From an uncultured Granulosicoccus sp. (GTDB lineage: Bacteria > Pseudomonadota > Gammaproteobacteria > Granulosicoccales > Granulosicoccaceae): 33,856 nucleotides of DNA. The notes under the pieces were generated by a model, which was not told the origin of the DNA, ran no database searches, and was given only the letters and a program-made list of their open reading frames with translations. Both the position numbers and the translations under genes were made by a program. This document shows, in pieces, positions 17,041 to 23,679 of the stretch. Location: contig CALKLO010000040.1 of NCBI GenBank assembly GCA_937991945.1, positions 1-33,856 on the forward strand. The letters run 5' to 3'. How positions within the stretch are numbered: the first letter of the stretch is position 1; each line of letters begins with the position of its first letter.

Positions 17041-17856
17041 TTAGCTTGACGCACGTTTATTACTGATTATTTTGTAAATTACTGCGAATAGTGCAATCAC
17101 AATAAATGAGAAGACTGTAGTAAAAGTGCCTAAAGCAAAGAGGACGGGAGTAGTCACACTTGTGGTCATGCCGTAGATTTCTAATGGCAGCGTGTTGTAC
17201 GTTCCCGCTGTCAACAGCGTTCTCGCAAATTCATCGTACGAAAGAGTGAAACCGAAGAGAGCAACACCAATTAGACTTGGCCCGATTATAGGGAGCACGA
17301 CGTAGCGTAATGTTTGCCATGAAGAGGCACCAAGATCGCGTGCAGCCTCCTCGTATGCGCTGTCAAATCGGTTAAACACCGCGAACATAATCAGTAATCC
17401 AAACGGCAACGTCCAAGTTAGCTGCGATCCAAATCCTGAGCTTGCCCAATGTACATCCCAGTCAAGAATATTGAACAAAATACCCACACCGAGGGATATC
17501 AGAATAGAGGGAATGATCAGGCTTGTGATGGCTAGGTAGAAAATAATGGCAGAGCCTCTAAAGTGTTTTCTAAATGCCAACCCCCCCATAAGTGAGACGA
17601 TGGTGGTGGTGACCATGACAAGTAGGCCCAGCATGAACGAGCGTCGGAAGGAGCCCCATATGTCTCCTACCGCCTGTTGTTTGAATAGTTCGCCAAACCA
17701 ATGTAGAGAGACTCCGTTCATTGGGAAGGTTAGACCTCCTCGAGGTCCTTGGAACGATAAGATGGCAATGGTTATCGTTGGACCGTAGAGGAAGAGTACG
17801 AATACAGAAAAAAACGCTGTTAGTACGTAAAAGCTGAATGGGCGTTTGGAGTTCAT
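17041..17856 (-). CDS. ABC transporter permease, PotC-like
   Basis: An inner-membrane permease of 271 residues with about six hydrophobic segments and the EAA loop EEAARDLGASSWQTLRYVVLPIIGP, where the ATPase docks. The family is the spermidine/putrescine-type PotC group of MetI-like permeases. An AAGGAG Shine-Dalgarno 8 bases ahead of the ATG lies across the end of the upstream permease gene, and the intergenic gap is only 2 bases. The N-terminus FYVLTAFFSVFVLFLYGP is a typical first helix. Confidence 0.9.
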   Translation of the reverse strand: MNSKRPFSFYVLTAFFSVFVLFLYGPTITIAILSFQGPRGGLTFPMNGVSLHWFGELFKQQAVGDIWGSFRRSFMLGLLVMVTTTIVSLMGGLAFRKHFRGSAIIFYLAITSLIIPSILISLGVGILFNILDWDVHWASSGFGSQLTWTLPFGLLIMFAVFNRFDSAYEEAARDLGASSWQTLRYVVLPIIGPSLIGVALFGFTLSYDEFARTLLTAGTYNTLPLEIYGMTTSVTTPVLFALGTFTTVFSFIVIALFAVIYKIISNKRASS

Positions 17857-17858
17857 GG

Positions 17859-18722
17859 TTACAGCTCCTTTCTGATATCGACGAAACGCAGTAGGGTGCC
17901 AATCATAATAAGTACTGTGAGTAGTAATATAACGGCGCTTGCAGAGGCAGCTGGGTATTGCAAGAGGGATATCTCGTTGGATATGACCCTACCGACAGAA
18001 GCACTTTGACCACCGCTCATAAATCTCACGGTTATAAAGTCTCCCATGACGAGTGTAATGACAAAAATCGAACCGATCATGATGCCTGGCTTGGTCAAGG
18101 GAATGATGACGTTGCTAAGTACTTGCCATCCGGTTGCGCCCGCATCCACCGCGGCTTCGATTAATGATCGATCCAACCGCATCATTGAGTTGAAGATAGG
18201 AACAATCATAAAGAGCGTGAATAAGTGGACAAAAGCGAGGATTACGGCGAAGTCTGAAAATAGAAGCCACTCGAGCGGCTCATCTATTAGGCCTAGATCC
18301 TGAAGGGCATTATTAGCGATACCATTTCTACCTAAAAACGGTATCCAAGAAATCATGCGAATAATGTTCGATGTCCAAAATGGAACTGTACACAATAAAA
18401 ATAAACCAATTTGTACTGGCAATGAACGCACATGGAAAGCGAGAAAATAGGCGACGGTAAACCCAATGAGTAAACAACAGAGCCATGTGATGCCTGTGAA
18501 CATTAATGTTTTTAAATAGACGGACAACGTCACTGGCGACGTTAGCAAGAATTCATAGTTTTCAAATATAAACGCAGGTGAATAGCTGTATGCCGTTGAT
18601 TGCCAGAAACTCACAACAACTATTGCGAGTACTGGCAGCAAAAGAAAGAAGATGAGTATCAACGTCATTGGTGCGGCCAATAGCCACCCTAAGAGTGTGT
18701 TTTTAATTGATGTGGATGCCAC
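17859..18722 (-). CDS. ABC transporter permease, PotB-like
   Basis: An inner-membrane permease of 287 residues. The first helix is LLAAPMTLILIFFLLLPVLAIVVVS. The EAA motif EAAVDAGATGWQVLSNVIIPLTKPG is near residue 188, as in PotB-type permeases of polyamine, opine and related uptake systems. The start is GTG. It pairs with the PotC-like permease 2 bases downstream and follows the binding-protein gene after a 109-base gap that holds a strong hairpin. Confidence 0.9.
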   Translation of the reverse strand: MASTSIKNTLLGWLLAAPMTLILIFFLLLPVLAIVVVSFWQSTAYSYSPAFIFENYEFLLTSPVTLSVYLKTLMFTGITWLCCLLIGFTVAYFLAFHVRSLPVQIGLFLLCTVPFWTSNIIRMISWIPFLGRNGIANNALQDLGLIDEPLEWLLFSDFAVILAFVHLFTLFMIVPIFNSMMRLDRSLIEAAVDAGATGWQVLSNVIIPLTKPGIMIGSIFVITLVMGDFITVRFMSGGQSASVGRVISNEISLLQYPAASASAVILLLTVLIMIGTLLRFVDIRKEL

Positions 18723-18771
18723 GTTAGTTTCAGCGTTAGGTAATTAGGAGTACAAAGTTGGCGATGCACTA

Positions 18772-18813
18772 AAATTACAGCCAGTGTTATGAAAAACACA
18801 CTGACTGTAATTT
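18772..18813 (-). terminator. Strong hairpin between binding-protein and permease genes
   Basis: The 16-base arms AAATTACAG-C-CAGTGT and ACACTG-A-CTGTAATTT pair with a single mismatch around a 10-base loop. It starts 19 bases after the binding-protein stop. Such hairpins after solute-binding-protein genes (as in malE-malF) protect the upstream mRNA or partly terminate, giving an excess of binding protein over permease. The short T-run within the stem end would fit partial termination. Confidence 0.72.
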
Positions 18814-18831
18814 CCCTTATGAATTCATATC

Positions 18832-20136
18832 TTATGCAGCGATGAATTCGTTCCACTTACGAACCATATACTGGTTTTCATCCATGACTGAATTCCAGCA
18901 GGCAACCTTGCCCATACGCTCATCAAATGAACCACCATCTCGAACTGCACCAGCTTGTTCCATAACAACACCTTGAGGATTAACAATCTCTCCCTCAGCT
19001 GGTTTTCCTTCAAACCAGTATCCCCATTCGTCGGTGGACATGAAGTTCTTAGATGTCTCGGGTACTGCTGAATAGTAGCCTTGTCGCATGAGGTAGCCTC
19101 CAACCCATCCGGATAGATACCAGTTAATGTATTCGTATGCTGCATCGAGCTCCAAGCCAGATAAGTTCTTGGATAATCCAAGACCACCACCCCATGAGCG
19201 ATAGCCTTCTTCGAGTGGCTGGTAAACGCATGGGATACCTTTGGATCGCACTGCAGAGATAGCGGGTGACCACATAGATTGTATAACCACTTCCCCAGAT
19301 GACATCAGGTTGACTGACTCATCAAAAGATTTCCAGAAGGCACGGAATTGACCGTTCTTTTTGGCTTCAGTGAAAATAGCCATCGTTTGGTCTATTTCAT
19401 CGCGTGTCATGTTGCCCTTGTCACCGTAAGTGACTTCGCCCATCGCTTCGCATACCATTGCGGCGTCCATGATCCCGATAGAGGAGATGTCGAGAATAGA
19501 GGCTTTTCCTTTAAATTCTGGATTTAAAAGTTCTGCCCAACTCGTAATATCACGACCGATTAGATCAGGGCGTATGCCTAGAGTGTCGGCATTGTAGATA
19601 GTGGGAATAAGAGTCATCCAGCCTGACTCTTCATTGACGAAAGATTTCCCGTCGGGTCCATCCACAAATCCAACACTGTGCGGTGCAGTACCTTGGGCAA
19701 TAACACTATCAGGATTTAATTTTCCACTCCTAAATGTGCCAACAATTTTGTCGTAGTTGTCGATTCGAGAAGTGTCCATTGCTTGCAGATTTCCTGCAGG
19801 CCATACCTTTTTGCATATCCAGTATTCGATGTCCGCTATATCAAACGATTTTGGTTGTGTGGCGGCTCGTTGAGTGACGGAGTCAGAATCAAGAGAGGTC
19901 ATTTCAAGGGTAAAACCAAGGTCCTCTTTTACTTTGTCTGCTACGTCATTCAGATTCGACACACCAGTACCAAATTGTCTTAAGGTGATGTCCTTAATAT
20001 TCTGCGCCCAAATCATAGGAGCGCCACTGATGGTTCCAGCAGCAACTGTGGCTGCAGCACCTTTCATGAGTAAGCGGCGCTGCTTTCCAGTTTTTGTTAG
20101 ATTTGAGCGATGTGTTTTTTTGTTTAGTTCTCGCAT
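18832..20136 (-). CDS. ABC transporter solute-binding protein, Tat-type signal
   Basis: A periplasmic binding protein of 434 residues in the extracellular solute-binding family 1/PotD-like group. The N-terminus carries a twin-arginine motif Q-R-R-L-L-M-K at about residues 19-25, a hydrophobic stretch GAAATVAAGTISGAP and cleavage near IWA-QN, so export by Tat is likely. Conserved features include GWMTLIPTIYNADTLGI, SWAELLNPEFKGKASILD and WSPAISAVRSKGIP. A strong AAGGAG Shine-Dalgarno lies 6 bases before the ATG. It sits 81 bases after the ATPase gene. The substrate is unknown; acidic polyamine-site residues cannot be assigned by eye, and the racemase at the operon end argues against assuming spermidine. 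Confidence 0.88.
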   Translation of the reverse strand: MRELNKKTHRSNLTKTGKQRRLLMKGAAATVAAGTISGAPMIWAQNIKDITLRQFGTGVSNLNDVADKVKEDLGFTLEMTSLDSDSVTQRAATQPKSFDIADIEYWICKKVWPAGNLQAMDTSRIDNYDKIVGTFRSGKLNPDSVIAQGTAPHSVGFVDGPDGKSFVNEESGWMTLIPTIYNADTLGIRPDLIGRDITSWAELLNPEFKGKASILDISSIGIMDAAMVCEAMGEVTYGDKGNMTRDEIDQTMAIFTEAKKNGQFRAFWKSFDESVNLMSSGEVVIQSMWSPAISAVRSKGIPCVYQPLEEGYRSWGGGLGLSKNLSGLELDAAYEYINWYLSGWVGGYLMRQGYYSAVPETSKNFMSTDEWGYWFEGKPAEGEIVNPQGVVMEQAGAVRDGGSFDERMGKVACWNSVMDENQYMVRKWNEFIAA

Positions 20137-20217
20137 AGTTTTCTCCTTGCTTAAATTTTATGGCGTTAAAAATAGTCGTAAAAGTATTACTAATGGGTTT
20201 AGGTATATAAAAAAGAT

Positions 20218-21192
20218 TTACTCAAGCTTATGTAAATCCTGATGTGCCCATGTCACACCAATAGCATCACCAGCAGCTAGAGGCTGCTGCCTGAATTCTT
20301 TATCTGATATCGACAAAGTGATATCGGCTTGATCTGGATTTGTCACTGTTATTTCAACTTTAGCGCCTAGATACTCAACGAAACCAACGCATGCCTGTAG
20401 CAGGGCATTAGTCCGGCACAATCGTGTGTGGTCGGTCCGTAGAGCAAAACGCTCACCATGCATTTCAATGATGTTGTGCCCTCCCATAAAACGCGCTACA
20501 AATTCTGTTTTAGGGCGGTTGAATATCTCTTCTGGTGCGCCTGCTTGTTCAATAACAGCATTGTTCATAAGCACTACATGATCTGCCAACGCGAGTGCTT
20601 CTTCCTGGCTGTGCGTGACATGAACAAACGTAATGCCGAGTTCTTTTTGGAGTTTCGATAACTCGCTGCGCATGCGTACACGTAGGAACGGGTCTAGTGC
20701 GGATAAGGGTTCGTCTAGTAACAATACTGACGGCATAGAAATAAGTGCGCGAGCAAGAGCAACTCGCTGTTGTTGGCCGCCTGAAAGTTGTTCTGGAAAG
20801 CGTTTAGCGTAGGGTGTCATATCCACTAAGCTCAACAGTTCGTTCGCCCGTTTGATACGTTCTGCCTTCGGTAACCCACGCATCTTTAAGCTAAAAGCGG
20901 TATTTTCCTCAACCGTTAAATGTGGGAAGAGTGCGTAGTTTTGAAACATCATTGCAGTACCGCGTTTGGCAGGTGCTAACGAGGCAATATCCTTCCCATC
21001 AATCTGAATACTCCCTTTACTGACAGATTCATGTCCGGCAATCATTCGAAGAGTGGTTGTTTTTCCGCAACCTGACGGTCCAAGCAAGCACACATAGCTG
21101 CCGGGGGCGAAAGCCTGAGAGAAATCATCTACGGCAACAATATTTTTACCGTAGTGTTTTGTCACATTGCTTAATGTCAGCGAAATTGTCAT
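20218..21192 (-). CDS. ABC transporter ATPase, PotA-like
   Basis: The energising subunit of the importer, about 324 residues from the preferred start. Walker A GPSGCGKTT, Q-loop MMFQNYALFPHLTVEENTAF, signature LSGGQQQR, Walker B VLLLDEPLSALD and switch His in THSQEEA are all intact. A C-terminal TOBE-like regulatory region contains VGFVEYLGAKVEITVTNP. The longest frame begins at 21264, but the ATG at 21192 follows CGGGGAT and gives the normal start MTISLTLSNVTKHYG. The upstream 24 residues of the longer frame lie within repeats and look like leader DNA. It is first in the operon. Confidence 0.93.
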   Translation of the reverse strand: MTISLTLSNVTKHYGKNIVAVDDFSQAFAPGSYVCLLGPSGCGKTTTLRMIAGHESVSKGSIQIDGKDIASLAPAKRGTAMMFQNYALFPHLTVEENTAFSLKMRGLPKAERIKRANELLSLVDMTPYAKRFPEQLSGGQQQRVALARALISMPSVLLLDEPLSALDPFLRVRMRSELSKLQKELGITFVHVTHSQEEALALADHVVLMNNAVIEQAGAPEEIFNRPKTEFVARFMGGHNIIEMHGERFALRTDHTRLCRTNALLQACVGFVEYLGAKVEITVTNPDQADITLSISDKEFRQQPLAAGDAIGVTWAHQDLHKLE

Positions 21193-21203
21193 CGATCCCC
21201 GTG

Positions 21204-21227
21204 TTTGGTGCGTGCTTTTGGTGCGTG
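21204..21227 (-). repeat. Tandem direct repeat in the transporter operon leader
   Basis: Read on the plus strand, the 11-base unit TTTGGTGCGTG occurs twice with a 13-base period. It lies 12 bases or more upstream of the ATPase start codon, between the palindromes and the Shine-Dalgarno. It could affect leader structure or bind a regulator. Confidence 0.4.
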
Positions 21228-21250
21228 AATTTAGTGCTGTGCTTTTACTC

Positions 21251-21287
21251 AGTGCAAAAAACACTGTTTTTTAGGCGTTTTTGCACT
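21251..21287 (-). promoter_or_regulatory. Nested palindromes upstream of the transporter operon
   Basis: A perfect 10-base inverted repeat AGTGCAAAAA (21251-21260) and TTTTTGCACT (21278-21287) surrounds a second perfect palindrome, AAAAAACA-C-TGTTTTTT (21256-21272). They sit 60-95 bases upstream of the ATPase start, where an operator would be expected. The symmetry suggests dimeric transcription-factor sites. Alternatively it forms mutually exclusive RNA hairpins in the leader. Confidence 0.5.
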
Positions 21288-21576
21288 TTCATATGAGTAA
21301 ATGACAAACTCCGTGCCATGTTGTTTAGTGAGGGGCCATAGACGTGAAGATGCACAAGTTGTAGACGAAGCCGGACGTGCTTTTAGCAAGAAAATAGTCT
21401 TCACAGCGACAAGGAACTATGAAAAGTCACTTGATATTTGGTCTTGTTATCAGGGGGGCATGAGCCACCGCAAACGCCCCATGCTTGTTACACTGTCGTC
21501 AGAAAATGCGCGCAAAAAGAATCATGATGAGCTGTGTGCAAAGCCTATAAAATGACCAGAATCTATCGGAACAAAC

Positions 21577-22011
21577 ATGACACCTAATAAATATGCTTTC
21601 GTCAAAGCTAGCTGGCACGCCGATATCGTTGATCAAGCACTGGTTGGGTTTTACGACGTCATTCCAGAAGAGAATGTCGAGGTGTTTGCTGTCCCTGGCG
21701 CCTTTGAGATGCCATTGTTTGCCAAAGAGCTAGCAAAAACGGGGAAATATTCTGCGGTTGTTGCAGCGGCCCTTGTGGTAGATGGCGGCATATATCGCCA
21801 TGATTTTGTAGCGCAAGCAGTTTTAACGGGCTTGATGCAAGCTGGGCTAGAAACGGGGGTGCCGATTCTGTCGGTATCGCTCACTCCACATCATTTTCAA
21901 GAGACCGAGCACCACACTAGAATCTACAGCGATCATTTCGTCCTAAAAGGACGTGAAGCGGCAAATGCAGCTTTAGCTATATCTACATTGAGAGCATCCA
22001 TAGACAGCTAG
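21577..22011 (+). CDS. ribH2: 6,7-dimethyl-8-ribityllumazine synthase, RibH2 type
   Basis: It catalyses the penultimate step of riboflavin synthesis, condensing ribitylamino-pyrimidinedione with dihydroxybutanone phosphate. The 144-residue protein has the RibH2 features KASWHADIVDQ at the N-terminus, VPGAFEMPLFAKELA, and DGGIYRHDFVA (residues 69-79) in place of the GxTxHF motif of RibH1 enzymes, then SVSLTPHHFQE. RibH2 proteins, known from Brucella and relatives, are usually decameric and are secondary to a housekeeping RibH. No other rib gene is in the window, so this copy stands outside the usual rib operon. The ATG has a weak CGGAAC upstream. Confidence 0.88.
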   Translation: MTPNKYAFVKASWHADIVDQALVGFYDVIPEENVEVFAVPGAFEMPLFAKELAKTGKYSAVVAAALVVDGGIYRHDFVAQAVLTGLMQAGLETGVPILSVSLTPHHFQETEHHTRIYSDHFVLKGREAANAALAISTLRASIDS

Positions 22012-22548
22012 GTTCTCGGCTTCACTGATACGTGAAAGGGCTATGAATATCAGTGCGCAAAAAAGGTTGATGTTGTATTAATCGTATACAGCTCATCACA
22101 GTTGCCTAACTTCGTAGTTTTGACAACATACTTCCGGTACTTAACAGGTAAAGCGTATAGCGGGTGGTTCCTTGATGCTCCGATAGAGTGATTGCTCTAT
22201 ACGTTTAAGTACAATTTGCGGCTAAATCCTGCTGCAAAGCGCTAATCAGTTCCAACGCGGTTGAATATAATTAGACAAAAGGCTAGCTTGGGTGCGGGTG
22301 TTTCTTGAGATTCTGCTGGGCATCGGGTTTCCCATAGCGTTCGACAGTTTCGAAGTGCCCTCCGATTGTGTGCATTATATTTATGTAACCGACAGAATGA
22401 ACAGCTGCTGCCGCTAGTTAATAATGGGGGCATGTTCGCTTCCGTGGTGTGGCTAGATAATGATTAGACAGCTTTAGTGAGAGCGAGTTTTTCTTATCAT
22501 CCGTTATCTGTGACCGTCCGCGCCATGTTTACTATGGAGCGCATTGCT
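22012..22548. other. Long intergenic region upstream of the polyamine-sensor pair
   Basis: No coding sequence is supported in this 537-base gap; short frames on either strand lack start signals and motifs. A hairpin ATAGAG-TGATTG-CTCTAT lies at 22183-22200. A TTGACA hexamer stands at about 22119, but no good -10 is at a proper distance. The end of the region carries the GGAG Shine-Dalgarno for the following gene. The length is consistent with a regulated promoter. Confidence 0.4.
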
Positions 22549-23631
22549 ATGTGTGGACTGTTTGGTAACAAGCAAAAAAGTCGCCTAGGTCGACTATCGT
22601 TTATTGTTGGCGCATTCTTCATCTGCGTGGGGATGGCTGCTTCGGCGCACGCGCAGCAGCCTTTAAAAATATACACATGGTCAGAATACATAGACCCTGA
22701 GATAGTCGAAGAATTTGAACAAGAGTTTAATGCCGAACTGATCTTTAACTATTTTGAGTCTGATCAGGCGCGTGATGAAGAGCTGGCTGCAGTTGATGGA
22801 CGCGGCTACGACTTACTCATGATCAACAGTACACAAGTGGAACGCTACGGCAAGAGAGGCTGGTTGGAGCCCATTGATTGGGAGGCGATTCCTAACTCAC
22901 AGCATTTGGATCCGAAGTGGACAAATGCGTTTGCAAAAGTGAGTACCTATGCGGTGCCGTATTTCTGGGGCACGATGGGAATAGCGTATCGCAAAGATCT
23001 TGTTCCAGGCGGTTTTGATAGTTGGATCGATTTATTTAATCCTGACGAGGCGCTGCGCGATAAAATTGTCATGATCAGTGACTCAAGAGAACTCACTGCT
23101 CTTGCATTGAAAGCAAAAGGTCATTCGGCTAACTCAAGTAAGAGTAAAGATTTGAGTGATGCTCGCGAATTGCTGATGATACAAAAACCTTTTGTACAAC
23201 AATACGCCTACCCGAATATCAGTGAAGACTCCTCAATGCTTAGTGGCGACGTTTGGGTTGCTAGTATGTACAACGGTGATGCCATGGTTCTCCAAGATCA
23301 GGATGAAAATATTGCCTTTACGTTACCAACGGAAGGCGGGCTTATTTGGGTTGATTACTTTGCGGTGGCCAAAGCTTCTGAAAAAAAGGTGTTAGCACAC
23401 GCTTTTTTGGACTTCATCAATCGACCTAGCGTGGCGGCTCGACTGGCTGAATGGGTGTTTTATGCGTCACCGAATTTAGCGGCGGCTGAGTTAATGTCGG
23501 CAGAGTACATGGAAAACATGGTAATAAATCCTAATGAGGATGTACTGAAAAATTCAGAATTTGTTCAACCGCTACCACCACGTGCTCGAAAGAAAGTAAA
23601 CACGATAGGTGCGGAGCTATTCCGCGATTAG
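22549..23631 (+). CDS. Periplasmic polyamine-binding protein, PotD/NspS-like
   Basis: The mature protein begins QQPLKIYTWSEYIDPEIVEEFE, the classic PotD-family opening. It continues with YDLLMINSTQVERYGKRGWLEPID, VPYFWGTMGIAYRKD and ASMYNGDAMVLQDQ, all regions that line the polyamine cleft in this family. The longest frame begins with GTG at 22477. The ATG at 22549 is preceded by GGAG at 9 bases and gives a standard Sec signal peptide (LSFIVGAFFICVGMAASAHA), so it is preferred. No permease or ATPase gene is adjacent on this strand. Instead a GGDEF-EAL membrane protein follows 48 bases later, which suggests that it is a sensor subunit like V. cholerae NspS rather than a transport component. 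Confidence 0.88.
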   Translation: MCGLFGNKQKSRLGRLSFIVGAFFICVGMAASAHAQQPLKIYTWSEYIDPEIVEEFEQEFNAELIFNYFESDQARDEELAAVDGRGYDLLMINSTQVERYGKRGWLEPIDWEAIPNSQHLDPKWTNAFAKVSTYAVPYFWGTMGIAYRKDLVPGGFDSWIDLFNPDEALRDKIVMISDSRELTALALKAKGHSANSSKSKDLSDARELLMIQKPFVQQYAYPNISEDSSMLSGDVWVASMYNGDAMVLQDQDENIAFTLPTEGGLIWVDYFAVAKASEKKVLAHAFLDFINRPSVAARLAEWVFYASPNLAAAELMSAEYMENMVINPNEDVLKNSEFVQPLPPRARKKVNTIGAELFRD

Positions 23632-23679
23632 CGTTGGGTGACTGAGAAAAATGACGTTAAATAGGGTGTTAACTCTAGC

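Larger units (their letters stand above)
21193..21576. other. Intergenic region between the transporter operon and ribH2
   Basis: This 384-base gap must contain divergent promoters. The left part holds the direct repeat and nested palindromes listed separately. A plus-strand open frame of 84 codons (21301-21555) fills the right part, but its product is basic, shows no motif and has no Shine-Dalgarno, so I do not call it a gene. A GC-rich segment around 21450-21485 (GGGGGGC ... GCCCC) can fold. No FMN riboswitch core is present ahead of ribH2. Confidence 0.5.

Noticed and set aside
21301-21555. Plus-strand open frame of 84 codons ahead of ribH2
   Set aside because: No Shine-Dalgarno, no hydrophobic segment or motif, and odd composition; kept only as part of the intergenic description.
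21300-21576. FMN riboswitch ahead of ribH2
   Set aside because: The conserved GGGGTGAAATTCCC-type and CCGGCGGT-type blocks are absent.
22110-22150. Sigma-70 promoter beginning with TTGACA
   Set aside because: No acceptable -10 hexamer at 16-18 bases; the hexamer alone is not enough.
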